In this document: one piece after another, positions 8,788 through 17,094 of the stretch
Layout: every line of letters starts with the position of its first letter
Position numbering within the stretch: position 1 is the first letter of the stretch
DNA from: Streptacidiphilus jeojiense
Lineage (GTDB): Bacteria > Actinomycetota > Actinomycetes > Streptomycetales > Streptomycetaceae
Direction: 5' to 3'
DNA: 64,000 nt
Assembly: GCF_000719095.1 (NCBI RefSeq)
Contig: NZ_JOEH01000008.1
Location: 62,001 to 126,000 of the forward strand
Notes under the pieces: model-generated
What the model saw: the letters and a program-made list of their open reading frames with translations, nothing else
Database searches by the model: none
Told to the model about the DNA's origin: nothing
Made by a program: the position numbers and the translations under genes

Positions 8788-9282
8788 TCAGCCCCCGATG
8801 GTCAGCACCGTCGCGGTGTCCTGCCCCCGGGGCGTCGCGTACGCCACCGTCTCGCCGACGCGGTGCCCGAGCAGCGCGCGGCCGAGCGGGCTGTCGGCGG
8901 TGACCAGGGTCTCGTCCAACTCCTCGGCGACCTCGCCGATCTGGATCGCCTGCGTCGAGTCGTCGCCGAAACGCACGGTGGCTGTGCTTCCGACGCCCAC
9001 CACGTCCGTACGGGGCGGTCCGGCCAGAGCGGACTGGCGGAGCCGGGTCTCGAGTTCGGCGATGCGGTCGTCCAGGGCGGTCAGATCGTCGGCGCGCTGC
9101 AACTCGTCGGCCTGGTCGGCCGAGTCGCCGGCTTCGTCCGCGTCCCCCAGGGTGGCGGCGACCTTCTGACGTTCGGCACGCAGCTTCGCCAGGTCCCGCT
9201 CCAGCGCCCGACGAGCGGTGTCGCTGATCGGTTCGGCTTCCCCGTCCACACCCGCTCCCCTCATACCGGCTTCCTTCGCCAT
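8788..9282 (-). CDS. GreA/GreB-family transcript cleavage factor-like protein
   Basis: This 164-residue protein has the two-part GreA layout: an N-terminal antiparallel coiled coil (about 20-85, ARRALERDLAKLRAERQKV and LDDRIAELETRLRQ) with an acidic tip (GDADEAGDSADQADE), and a C-terminal FKBP-like domain (VGSTATVRFGD to LGHRVGETVAY). GreA factors insert the coiled coil into the RNA polymerase secondary channel to stimulate cleavage of backtracked RNA. It lies apart from translation genes and next to a small acidic protein, so it is probably a secondary, stress-type paralogue. Whether the tip keeps cleavage activity cannot be told from sequence alone. Confidence 0.85.
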   Translation of the reverse strand: MAKEAGMRGAGVDGEAEPISDTARRALERDLAKLRAERQKVAATLGDADEAGDSADQADELQRADDLTALDDRIAELETRLRQSALAGPPRTDVVGVGSTATVRFGDDSTQAIQIGEVAEELDETLVTADSPLGRALLGHRVGETVAYATPRGQDTATVLTIGG

Positions 9283-9305
9283 GGGAATCTCCTCTGCCGT
9301 GCGCC

Positions 9306-9596
9306 TCAGTCCTCGTAGCCGGTCGGGGGGAACGGGTCGCGTTCGCTGCGGGGGAGCCCGGCGTCGGTGGCGATGTCACCGTGCGCGACCTGGCGGTCGA
9401 CCTCGGCCTCCTCGTCCGCGTGCTGTTCCGCGGGGTCCACCTCGGAGCCGGAGTCCCCCGGGGCCAGGCCGACCAGTTCCCGGTCCGCCTCCGTCCGCTC
9501 GTCCAGTTCCTCCTCGTCGGGGCGCCGGGGTAGGCCGCCTCCGTGTCCGGTGTCGGGGTTCCCCTCGACTGCCTTGTTCGACTTGTGGTGGGCCAT
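9306..9596 (-). CDS. Small acidic hypothetical protein (96 aa)
   Basis: The start ATG 9596 follows AGGAGG by 5 nt. The product begins MAHHKSNKAVEGNPDTG, is rich in Asp, Glu, Pro and Gly, and contains no membrane segment and no cysteine. It looks intrinsically disordered (EEELDERTEADRE, EQHADEEAEVDRQ). It precedes the GreA-like gene on the same strand with 23 bp between them, so the two are likely co-transcribed. I do not recognise a family. Confidence 0.7.
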   Translation of the reverse strand: MAHHKSNKAVEGNPDTGHGGGLPRRPDEEELDERTEADRELVGLAPGDSGSEVDPAEQHADEEAEVDRQVAHGDIATDAGLPRSERDPFPPTGYED

Positions 9597-9832
9597 GTCT
9601 CCTCCTCGAAAAGGCACCGAGGCGCACCCTCCGGTCACCTTCCGGAAGCCGGTCGGCACACGCATGCGGAGGTTCGGCGACAGAGCGCAACGGACGGACG
9701 CCAACAATTCAAACGCCATACCCAAGGCCCCGCAACGCCGGACCCGCACGGCCCGTCCTGCGTGGTGACCCGCCGCGCAATAGCGTGGGGCGCGAGCCGA
9801 CTGTCGATCCACGAGCGAACGGCGGAAGTGTC

Positions 9833-12145
9833 GTGAACGCCTCTGATGACCCGCTGGAGCCCTCGGTGGGAGCCGCTCCCGAGGAGCCTCCGCAGTTCAA
9901 GCCCTACCACCATCCCGCCGCCGGGTGGGGCGCCGCCAGGAGCGTGACCCGGTTCCTGGTGAGCGAGCGCAGCCTGGTGGAGGGGCCGCGGGCGATCATG
10001 CGGATGAACCACGAGAACGGCGGCTTCGACTGCCCCGGGTGCGCCTGGCCGGACGACACCAAGGGCCTGCACCTGGACATCTGCGAGAACGGCATCAAGC
10101 ACGTCACCTGGGAGATGACCGGCAAGCGGGTCGGTCCCGAGTTCTTCGCCGCCCACACCGTCACCGAGCTGGAGGGCTGGAGCGACTTCGCCCTGGAGGA
10201 CCAGGGCCGGCTCACCGGGCCGATGGTGTACGACGCCGCCACCGACCACTACACCCCCGTCAGCTGGCAGGACGCCTTCGAGCTGGTCGGCCGCACCCTG
10301 CGCGAGCTCGACGACCCGAACCAGGCCGCCTTCTACACCTCCGGGCGGCTCGGCAACGAGGCCACCTTCCTCTACCAGCTGCTGGCCCGCGAGCTCGGCA
10401 CCAACAACCTGCCGGACTGCTCCAACATGTGCCACGAGGCCAGCGGACGCGCCCTGCAGGCCGCGCTGGGCACCGGAAAGGGCACGGCCGACCTCAAGGA
10501 CTGGGAGGCCACCGACGCCCTGTTCATCCTGGGCGTCAACGCCGCCTCCAACGCCCCCAGGATGCTCACCGCGCTGGCCGACGCCTACCGTCGCGGCGCG
10601 CAGATCGTGCACGTCAACCCGCTGGTGGAGGCGGCCGCCACGCGCACCATCGTGCCGCACGAGTTCGTGGACATGGCCCTGTTCAAGTCGACCCGCACCA
10701 GCACCCTGAACCTGCAGCCGCGCATCGGCGGCGACATGGCGCTGCTGCGCGGCATGGCCAAGGCGGTCCTCGACCAGGCCGCGGAGGACCCCAAGGCGCT
10801 GGACCAGGAGTTCATCGACCGCCACACCACCGGCTTCGCGGAGTACCGCGCCCTGTGCCAGGCCACCCCGTGGGAGGAGATCGAGCTCCAGTCCGGTCTG
10901 CGCCGTGCCGACATCCTCGCCGCGGCGCGGGTCTACCGCGAGGCCGACCGGTCCATCTTCAGCTGGTGCCTGGGGGTGACCCAGCACGAGCACGGCGTGG
11001 ACACGGTCCGCGAGATCGTCAACGTCCTGCTGCTGCGCGGGAACCTGGGACGGGAGGGCGCCGGCCCCTCACCGGTGCGCGGCCACAGCAACGTCCAGGG
11101 CAACCGCACCTGCGGCATCGACCACCGCCCCAAGCCGGAGTTCCTGGACCGCCTGGCCGAGGTGTGCGGGATCGAGCCGCCGCGCGAGCACGGGATGGAC
11201 ACCGTCGCCACCATCGAGGCGATGCACCGGGGCAAGTTGAAGGTCTTCGTCGGCATGGGCGGCAACTTCGCGCTGGCCGCCCCGGACACCCCGTACACCT
11301 ACGCCGGACTGCGCGGCTGCGAGCTCACCGTGCAGGTGAGCACCAAGCTGAACCGCAGTCATGTGGTGCACGGACGCCAGGCGTTGATCCTGCCCTGCAT
11401 CGGCCGCACCGAGAAGGACCACCAGCGCGAGGGCGTCCAGGGCACCTCCGTCGAGGACTCGATGAGCATGGTCCACCTCTCCGTCGGCATGAAGCGCCCC
11501 GCCTCCCCGCACCTGCTCTCGGAACCCGCCATCATCGCCGGCATCGCCCGGGCCGCCCTCCCCGACAGCGGCACGCCCTGGCAGTGGTACGTCGAGGACT
11601 ACGACCGGATCAGGGACACCATGGCCCGGGTCCTGGACGGCTTCGAGGACTTCAACCGCCGGGTGCGGCTGCCGCTCGGGTTCAGGATCAAGCAGCCGGC
11701 CCGCGAACTGGTCTTCCTCACCCCCTCCGGCCGCGCCGAGTTCTCCGCCGCGCCGCTGCCGGACGTGGTGCCGGCGCCCGGCACCCTGGCCCTGGGCACC
11801 ATGCGCTCCCACGACCAGTGGAACACCACGATCTACTCCGACAACGACCGCTACCGCGGCGTCAAGAACCTGCGCACGCTGATCTTCATGAACCCGGACG
11901 ACATGCGCGAGCGCGACATCGCCGAGTTCGACCCGGTCGACGTCACCAGCACCGCCCGCGACGGCAGCACCCGCTCGCTGCGCGGCTACCTCGCCGTCCC
12001 CTACGACATCCCGCGCGGCTGCGCGGCCGGCTACATGCCCGAGATGAACGTGCTGTGCGCGCTGGTGGACCGCAGCACCCAGAGCGACCAGCCGATCATG
12101 AAACACCTCAAGGTGACCGTCGCGCGTGCGGGACGGACCGTCTAG
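9833..12145 (+). CDS. FdhF/YdeP-family molybdopterin oxidoreductase
   Basis: This 770-residue enzyme belongs to the molybdopterin oxidoreductase group called FdhF/YdeP (oxidoreductase alpha subunit). Visible features are FDCPGCAWPDD near residue 60, the molybdopterin stretch NLPDCSNMCHEASG, IFSWCLGVTQHEHG, GHSNVQGNRTCGI and a C-terminal dinucleotide-binding region (LRTLIFMNPDDMRERDI). The N-terminal CxxC lacks the full four-cysteine ligand set of true formate dehydrogenase, as in YdeP, so it may carry no cluster or an altered one. The substrate is unknown; YdeP proteins are linked to acid resistance. The GTG at 9833 fits the start of homologous sequence. The gene is monocistronic; its stop overlaps the stop of a tiny convergent gene. 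Confidence 0.88.
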   Translation: MNASDDPLEPSVGAAPEEPPQFKPYHHPAAGWGAARSVTRFLVSERSLVEGPRAIMRMNHENGGFDCPGCAWPDDTKGLHLDICENGIKHVTWEMTGKRVGPEFFAAHTVTELEGWSDFALEDQGRLTGPMVYDAATDHYTPVSWQDAFELVGRTLRELDDPNQAAFYTSGRLGNEATFLYQLLARELGTNNLPDCSNMCHEASGRALQAALGTGKGTADLKDWEATDALFILGVNAASNAPRMLTALADAYRRGAQIVHVNPLVEAAATRTIVPHEFVDMALFKSTRTSTLNLQPRIGGDMALLRGMAKAVLDQAAEDPKALDQEFIDRHTTGFAEYRALCQATPWEEIELQSGLRRADILAAARVYREADRSIFSWCLGVTQHEHGVDTVREIVNVLLLRGNLGREGAGPSPVRGHSNVQGNRTCGIDHRPKPEFLDRLAEVCGIEPPREHGMDTVATIEAMHRGKLKVFVGMGGNFALAAPDTPYTYAGLRGCELTVQVSTKLNRSHVVHGRQALILPCIGRTEKDHQREGVQGTSVEDSMSMVHLSVGMKRPASPHLLSEPAIIAGIARAALPDSGTPWQWYVEDYDRIRDTMARVLDGFEDFNRRVRLPLGFRIKQPARELVFLTPSGRAEFSAAPLPDVVPAPGTLALGTMRSHDQWNTTIYSDNDRYRGVKNLRTLIFMNPDDMRERDIAEFDPVDVTSTARDGSTRSLRGYLAVPYDIPRGCAAGYMPEMNVLCALVDRSTQSDQPIMKHLKVTVARAGRTV

Positions 12146-12255
12146 CGGCCCACCAGGGTGAAAACGATGATCATGGCGACCCCGAGCAGGGCGAGCAGCA
12201 TCCACGTCTGCCCGTAGTGGCTGTGCGGGGCGCCGCGTTCGGTGTGGAAGGGCAC
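12142..12255 (-). CDS. 37-residue single-helix membrane protein
   Basis: The minus strand encodes a GTG-started frame preceded by GGAGGTCACC: a hydrophilic head MPFHTERGAPHSHYGQT, then one hydrophobic helix (WMLLALLGVAMIIVFTLVG) and a stop. The ribosome binding site, the start and the complete helix argue that it is real. Its stop codon overlaps that of the FdhF/YdeP gene in a tail-to-tail arrangement. Function is unknown; it could be a membrane microprotein. Confidence 0.65.
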   Translation of the reverse strand: MPFHTERGAPHSHYGQTWMLLALLGVAMIIVFTLVGR

Positions 12256-12458
12256 GGTGACCTCCCGGCTGGGATCTCCATTGTCCCCCCGTCCCGGGGC
12301 GCTCACCAGCGCCGGGGCACCGGAGCAGCCTGATCACGATCGCGGATGCCGGGTTCCGGCCCTGACTCGCGGGTGCCGGGGGCAGACTCTCCCCGTGGGA
12401 CGGGTGCGTGCGGCGGGGGTGGGTTCCGGCCGCACGCGTGGGAGTTGGGGGGCTTCCG

Positions 12459-13373
12459 ATGATCTACCTGCTGGCGTTCCTGGGCGTGATGGTGCCGCTC
12501 GCTGCCTGCCTCGGGTACGCGGCGATGCACGACAGCGAACGGCGCGGGCCCCGCACGGCCTCCGCCGCTGCGCCGGCCGCCCCGCGGCGGCACCCGGTGG
12601 CCCCCGCGCCGCCGACCTGCCCGGTGTCCCGCGAGCGCCAGGTCTGGATCGAGTCGTCGATGCTGTGGCTGGTCAAGCAGTTCGGTCTGGACACGGTCCG
12701 GCGCCCGGTCGCGCTGCCGACCCCGGACTTCTTCCCGGTCCCCTTCTCCGGCGAACGGCGCGAGATCAGGGCGCTGCTCACGCGGGTCTGCAAGGTGATG
12801 CAGGTGGATCCGCTGTTCATCTGGATGAGGCTCTTCGACGGCCCGGACACCGAGGAACTCAGCAGGGGTGAGGCGCGGCGTTTCGCAGTCGGCCTGTACC
12901 TGAGGGCCTGGGACTTCTCGGTCATCAGCCTGGACCGCATGGACGCCGCCGCACCGGCCGTGCTCGCGGCCACCATCGCCCATGAGCTCGGCCACGTCCG
13001 GCTGCTCGGCGAGGACCGCATCACCACCGCCCGCAAGGACCACGAGCAGCTCACCGACCTGGCCACGGTCTACCTGGGCATGGGCGTCTTCACCGCCAAT
13101 GCCGCGCTCACCTCGCACCACCGGGGTCCCGCAGCGGACCGTCCGGAACCCGGCTGGATCATGACCCACGGCTACCTCTCCCAGAGCGATCTCGCCTACG
13201 CCCTGGCCTGCTGCTGCCGCCTGCGCGGCGAGACCCGGGAGCCGGCCTGGGCCGAGCAGTTGAAGCCCGCTCCGCGCCGGACGCTGGTGCAGGGACTGGC
13301 CTACCTCGCCCACGCCGCCGGGGCCGACGACACCGGAAAGGTGTTCCCGACCGCGGGCCACTACCGCAGGTGA
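12459..13373 (+). CDS. Hypothetical membrane-anchored protein with an HExxH metalloprotease-like motif
   Basis: This 304-residue protein has one N-terminal membrane helix (MIYLLAFLGVMVPLAACLGY), a Pro/Ala-rich linker and a domain containing TIAHELGHVRLLGED. That is the HExxH zinc motif, with a possible third ligand in KDHEQLTDL. I chose ATG 12459 because it starts the helix and follows a G-rich Shine-Dalgarno. It could be a small zincin, possibly cytoplasmic-side anchored, but I recognise no named family. It has no operon partner. Confidence 0.72.
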   Translation: MIYLLAFLGVMVPLAACLGYAAMHDSERRGPRTASAAAPAAPRRHPVAPAPPTCPVSRERQVWIESSMLWLVKQFGLDTVRRPVALPTPDFFPVPFSGERREIRALLTRVCKVMQVDPLFIWMRLFDGPDTEELSRGEARRFAVGLYLRAWDFSVISLDRMDAAAPAVLAATIAHELGHVRLLGEDRITTARKDHEQLTDLATVYLGMGVFTANAALTSHHRGPAADRPEPGWIMTHGYLSQSDLAYALACCCRLRGETREPAWAEQLKPAPRRTLVQGLAYLAHAAGADDTGKVFPTAGHYRR

Positions 13374-13384
13374 GCTTCCGGGCC

Positions 13385-13440
13385 GCAGGGTGCCGAACGC
13401 CGGGTGCCGACCGCAGGGTGCCGACCGCAGGGTGCCGGTC
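13385..13440. repeat. Four tandem copies of a 14-bp unit
   Basis: Units of GCAGGGTGCCGACC with one to three changes each repeat four times in the gap between two convergent genes. It is a noncoding minisatellite with no obvious hairpin. Confidence 0.85.
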
Positions 13441-13507
13441 GGCCCTCCGCGTCAGGGAGAGGAGAGCCGCGGAGGGCCGAGACAGGTGGCATTGCTGAGC
13501 ACCACGA

Positions 13508-14638
13508 CTACCGCCTGCCCGGCAGATCCTCGGCCACGCCGCCTCGTTCGAGGTCGAGTCGGTCGGCGCGGGCGGTTCGGACCGGTTGCGGCCGGGGCGC
13601 GGGCAGTGCGGCTTCGGGTTGCTGGTCCCCGTCCGCCCCGGACCTGCTCCACCGGCGGGCCAGCACCGTGCAGACCATCAGCTGGATCTGGTGGAACAGC
13701 ATCAGCGGCAGCACCATCACACTGACGTCGTGGCCCGCGAACAGCACCGCCGCCATCGGCAACCCGCTGGCCAGGCTCTTCTTGGAGCCGCAGAAGACGA
13801 TGGTGATCCGGTCGGCCCGGTCGAAGCCGAGCCTGCGCCCGGCCGCGGCGGTGAGCAGCAGCGCGACCGCCAGCACCGCCGCGCACACCGCGATCAGGAC
13901 CAGCAGCCGGGCGAACGACAGGGAGTGCCAGACCCCGGCCACCATGCCCTCGCTGAAGGCCGCGTAGACCACCAGCAGGATGGAGCCCCGGTCGACCACG
14001 GTCATCGCCGGCTTGTGGGCGGTCAGCCAGCCGATGGTCCAGCGCCGACTCGCCTGGCCCAGCAGGAAGGGCAGCAGCAGTTGCAGCAGCAGGCTGAGCA
14101 CCGAGCCGCCGTCGATCCTGACCGTCCCGCCGCCGCCGAGCAGGGCGGAGGCCAGCAGCGGGGTGACCACGATCCCCAGCAGGCTGGAGAAGGAGGCGGC
14201 GCAGACCGCGCCGGCGATGTTGCCCCGGGCGATGGAGGTGAAGGCGATGGACGACTGCACGGTGGACGGCAGCAGGCACAGGAACAGCACGCCCTTGGCG
14301 AGCTCCGGTCCCAGCAGCGGGGTGGTCAGCGCCTGGGCGGCCAGCCCCAGTGCGGGGAACACGACGAAACTGGCCGCCAGGATGGTGAGGTGCAGCCGCC
14401 AGTGCCGGGCGCCGTCCAGCGCGGCGCGGGGCGAGAGCCTGGCGCCGTAGAGGAAGAACAGCAGCGCGATGGCGGCGGTGGTCAGGTCGCCGAGGCCGCG
14501 CGCCGCCTGGCCGCGGGCCGGGATCAGCGCGGCGGTGCCGACGGTGGCCAGGATAGCCAGGACATAGGGGTCCACCCCGAAGCGGGCCAGGGTGCCGCTC
14601 ACGGTGGAGCGCAGGGCGCTCACCGGGTACCGCGCCAC
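13508..14638 (-). CDS. SBF-like (bile acid:sodium symporter superfamily) transporter
   Basis: This 376-residue integral membrane protein has about ten helices and family features such as LFFLYGARLSPRAALDG, FLCLLPSTVQSSIAFTS and VFCGSKKSLASGLPMA. That places it in the SBF-like branch (YfeH/SLC10A7-type) of the bile acid:sodium symporters. The substrate of these bacterial proteins is not established. A hydrophilic tail of about 45 residues follows the last helix. It is divergent from an FCD-GntR regulator whose putative operator lies between them, so export or uptake is probably controlled by a carboxylic-acid ligand. Confidence 0.88.
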   Translation of the reverse strand: MARYPVSALRSTVSGTLARFGVDPYVLAILATVGTAALIPARGQAARGLGDLTTAAIALLFFLYGARLSPRAALDGARHWRLHLTILAASFVVFPALGLAAQALTTPLLGPELAKGVLFLCLLPSTVQSSIAFTSIARGNIAGAVCAASFSSLLGIVVTPLLASALLGGGGTVRIDGGSVLSLLLQLLLPFLLGQASRRWTIGWLTAHKPAMTVVDRGSILLVVYAAFSEGMVAGVWHSLSFARLLVLIAVCAAVLAVALLLTAAAGRRLGFDRADRITIVFCGSKKSLASGLPMAAVLFAGHDVSVMVLPLMLFHQIQLMVCTVLARRWSRSGADGDQQPEAALPAPRPQPVRTARADRLDLERGGVAEDLPGRR

Positions 14639-14728
14639 GGGCCGGAGGGGTGCGGACGCCGGTGCGTTCCAGGGCCGCGGCCCTGCTGTAGTACGTTCGC
14701 CACATCCATCCTTCCACGATCGGTGCGA

Positions 14729-14744
14729 CGATTGTATTCAATCG
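14729..14744. promoter_or_regulatory. Inverted repeat, putative FCD-GntR operator
   Basis: CGATTGTATTCAATCG has 6-bp arms around TATT. It lies between the divergent SBF transporter and GntR genes, 10 bp before the regulator's ATG. The form TTGTAT-N-CAA resembles known FadR/VanR-type operators; binding is inferred. Confidence 0.72.
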
Positions 14745-14753
14745 AGGTGAGCC

Positions 14754-15431
14754 ATGTCCGAGCAGGGGTCCCCGCAACCGGAACCACGCGGGCGGATGTC
14801 CGCCCAGGCGGTGAGCCGGGCGATCCGCGATGACGTGATCAACGGCGTGCACCGGCCCGGCCAGCGGCTCACCGAGGAGGCCATGGCGGCGCGGTACGGG
14901 GTGTCCCGGGTGCCGGTGCGCGAGGCGCTGCGCACCCTGGAGGCCGAGGGCTTCCTGCACTCGCGCCCCTACGCGGGCATCGCCGTGGTCGAGCTGGACG
15001 ACGGCGAGGCCGAGGACCTGCTGGAGGTCCGCGCACTGCTGGAACCGCTGGGCGCGGCGCGGGCCGCGCTGCGGCGCACCCCGGAGCAGCTGGGACGCCT
15101 CAAGGAGCTGGTGGCGCTGGGGCAGGACGCGGTGGCGGGCGACCGGCTGGCCGAGGTGGCCCGGCTCAACAGCCGCTTCCACGAGGTGATCGCCGAGGCC
15201 TCCGGCAGCCGGACGCTCACCCAGCTGGTGACCCAGCTCAGCCAGAAGATCGCCTGGGTCTACTCGGTCCAACTCCCGCGCCGCGCCGCCGACTCCTGGA
15301 GCGAGCACGCCGAGATCGTCCGCGCGCTGGAACTCGGGGACGAGGAGCTGGCCCGCTCACTGGTGGCCCGTCACATCGACCGGGCCCGCTCGGCCTACCG
15401 CCGTCGGACCAACGTTGTATACGACTCCTGA
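14754..15431 (+). CDS. GntR-family regulator, FadR/FCD type
   Basis: This 225-residue regulator has an N-terminal winged helix (GQRLTEEAMAARYGVSRVPV, REALRTLEAEGFL) and a C-terminal all-helical FCD domain (about 85-215). The FCD metal-site residues are present in LLEVRALLEPLGA, LNSRFHEVIAEASG and HAEIVRALELGD. Such proteins sense small organic acids. The start ATG 14754 follows GAGGTGAGCC. It most likely controls the divergent SBF-like transporter. Confidence 0.92.
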   Translation: MSEQGSPQPEPRGRMSAQAVSRAIRDDVINGVHRPGQRLTEEAMAARYGVSRVPVREALRTLEAEGFLHSRPYAGIAVVELDDGEAEDLLEVRALLEPLGAARAALRRTPEQLGRLKELVALGQDAVAGDRLAEVARLNSRFHEVIAEASGSRTLTQLVTQLSQKIAWVYSVQLPRRAADSWSEHAEIVRALELGDEELARSLVARHIDRARSAYRRRTNVVYDS

Positions 15432-15484
15432 ATCAACGGCACGCCGGCACCCACCCCGGTGCGGATGTCGATCACCGCTGGCCC

Positions 15485-15490
15485 TAGCGT
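15485..15490 (+). promoter_or_regulatory. -10 hexamer (TAGCGT) of a leaderless promoter
   Basis: TAGCGT ends 7 nt before ATG 15498 and no Shine-Dalgarno is present, the pattern of an actinomycete leaderless mRNA. A -35 element is not clear. Confidence 0.5.
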
Positions 15491-15497
15491 CTCTGCC

Positions 15498-15962
15498 ATG
15501 ACGACCTTCTCAACTCCCTCCGACAGCGCCGAGTACGAGTTCCCGGGCCGCAGCGGACCCAGCGCCACCACCGAGGCCGACGCCCACCGGGTCGGCCCGG
15601 TCCGCACCGAGTACGCGCCGGCCCATGACGGCGACCCCGACCCCGGCGAGATCGTCTGGACCTGGGTCCCGTTCGAGGAGAACGACGGCCGCGGCAAGGA
15701 CCGCCCGGTACTCGTGGTCGCCCGCGAGGAGCACGGCACGCTGCTTGCCGTCCAGCTCTCCAGCAAGCAGCACGACCGCGACGCCGACTGGGTGGCCATC
15801 GGCGAGGGCCCCTGGGACCGCGAGGGCCGCGACTCCTGGATCTCCATCGACCGTGTGCTCCGCCTGCACGAACAGGGCATGCGCCGCGAGGCCTGCGCCC
15901 TGGACCGCGGCCGCTTCAATCTGGTCACCAACCGCCTCAAGGAACGCTACGGCTGGAGCTGA
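15498..15962 (+). CDS. PemK/MazF-like protein without a visible antitoxin
   Basis: The 154-residue product has a PemK/MazF-type core starting at GEIVWTWVPFEEN, then GKDRPVLVVAREE, LLAVQLSSKQ and SWISIDRVLRL. Family members are mRNA-cleaving toxins paired with an antitoxin, but no antitoxin ORF precedes or follows. This form, with a disordered head of about 50 residues, is widespread as a single gene in streptomycetes, so a housekeeping or regulatory RNase role is also possible. The next gene is an unrelated regulator 277 bp away. Confidence 0.8.
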   Translation: MTTFSTPSDSAEYEFPGRSGPSATTEADAHRVGPVRTEYAPAHDGDPDPGEIVWTWVPFEENDGRGKDRPVLVVAREEHGTLLAVQLSSKQHDRDADWVAIGEGPWDREGRDSWISIDRVLRLHEQGMRREACALDRGRFNLVTNRLKERYGWS

Positions 15963-16208
15963 GACTCATCCCGCGGTGAGGCGGTGTCCGGCTGTCATCT
16001 CCCGTGATGGGCCCAACGCTTGGGGCGTCCTACCAGTCGTTCCGGCGTGGGCCCTGTGCCGCGTCCGCGGGGGTCCCTTGGCCCGCCATGGGAAGCACCC
16101 GGTCTTCCTCAGCGACGTGGCTGTGGTCCGGGGTTCACCAATCCCTTTGAGCGACCTTACCGATGGTGCCACCCACGGTGCCCCGGAGCTCAGAGTGCTC
16201 TACGGTGC

Positions 16209-16220
16209 TTCCCTAAGGAA
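16209..16220. promoter_or_regulatory. Putative HutC-GntR operator, copy 1 (autoregulation)
   Basis: TTCCCTAAGGAA, a near-perfect palindrome, lies 20 bp before the GTG of the regulator. The same 12-mer recurs twice in front of the sugar operon at 17.0 kb. Confidence 0.8.
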
Positions 16221-16239
16221 CTGATCCTTTGGAGGAGCC

Positions 16240-16980
16240 GTGCCGACCCCGCCGTACCGCCAGATCGCCGATGACCTGCGCCGCCGCATCCTCGACGGGG
16301 ATCTGCCGCCCGGGGCGGTCGTGCCGAGTGAGAACGCCTTGGTGGAGCAGTACGGCGTCGCCGCCGAAACGGCGCGACGTGCACTGGCGGTACTCGCGGC
16401 GGAGGGGCTGACGGAAGCGCGCCGCGGTTCGGGGACGCGAGTGCGGTCCTTCCGGCCGATCCTGCGGCAGGCCGGCAAGCGCTTGGCGGCAGAGCAATGG
16501 GGTAGCGGGCGCTCGATCTGGCAGGCGGACCTGGACCAGCGGCCCATGACCGTAGATCGTGCGACCGTTGCCGAGCAGCCCTGCCCCGCCCGCATCGCCG
16601 AATCGCTGGGCCTGGAGGAAGGGGCCGCGGTGTGGGTGCGAGACCGGCGCTACCTGGTAGAGGGCGTGCCCGTGATGCTTGCGACCTCCTACCTGCCAGC
16701 GGGCTTGGTGGCCGGCTCGGCTATCACCCGGCCGGACAGCGGGCCCGGCGGCACCTATGCGCGGCTGGCGGAGCTGGGCTGGGCGCCGGTCGCGTTCCGT
16801 GAGCAGGTCCGGGCGCGGATGCCGCTGCCGGAGGAGGCGGAGGCTCTGCAACTGGGGGCGGGCAGCCCGGTGGTGCTGATCGTGCGGTTCGCGTTCGCGC
16901 GCGACGGCGTCCCGGTGGAGGTCAACGAGATGACGCTGGATGCCTCCCGTTATCTGATGGAGTGGGAGTTTCCAGCGTGA
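16240..16980 (+). CDS. GntR-family regulator, HutC/UTRA type
   Basis: This 246-residue regulator has a winged-helix domain (YRQIADDLRRRILDGDLPPG, ENALVEQYGVAAETARRALA) and a C-terminal UTRA ligand-binding domain (about 90-240). The start GTG 16240 is preceded by GGAGGAG. UTRA domains commonly sense sugars, sugar phosphates or amino-acid derivatives, which fits the amino-sugar operon beginning 114 bp downstream. One operator copy precedes this gene and two overlap the promoter of the next operon, so it probably represses itself and the sugar genes. Confidence 0.92.
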   Translation: MPTPPYRQIADDLRRRILDGDLPPGAVVPSENALVEQYGVAAETARRALAVLAAEGLTEARRGSGTRVRSFRPILRQAGKRLAAEQWGSGRSIWQADLDQRPMTVDRATVAEQPCPARIAESLGLEEGAAVWVRDRRYLVEGVPVMLATSYLPAGLVAGSAITRPDSGPGGTYARLAELGWAPVAFREQVRARMPLPEEAEALQLGAGSPVVLIVRFAFARDGVPVEVNEMTLDASRYLMEWEFPA

Positions 16981-17011
16981 CGTGAGTGGTTGGGCCGGCG
17001 GCACCGGGGTG

Positions 17012-17052
17012 TTGACTTCCTTAGGGAACTAGCGGGAAAGTTCCCTAAGGAA
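17012..17052 (+). promoter_or_regulatory. Sugar-operon promoter overlapped by two HutC-GntR operators
   Basis: A -35-like TTGACT (17012-17017) is followed by TTCCTTAGGGAA (17017-17028) and, 12 bp on, its inverted copy TTCCCTAAGGAA (17041-17052). A weak -10 (AAAGTT) would lie between and across them. Repressor binding to both sites would block this promoter. Confidence 0.75.
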
Positions 17053-17094
17053 CCTGCGCGCCCTTCAGGTGCGCCGCCCTCTTGGAGGCCGCCC

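Noticed and set aside
12298..12313. GGCGCT-CACC-AGCGCC hairpin as a terminator
   Set aside because: The stem is short and not adjacent to the end of any gene on the expected strand.
15498..15962. PemK/MazF gene read as half of a toxin-antitoxin pair
   Set aside because: No small antitoxin frame with a ribosome binding site is present on either side; the upstream neighbour is a full-length FCD-GntR regulator.
16120..16160. tRNA-like GGTTCACCAATCC stretch at the left edge of the island, a possible attachment site
   Set aside because: No acceptor stem, anticodon arm or CCA-adjacent pairing could be drawn around it, and no direct repeat is seen at the right border.
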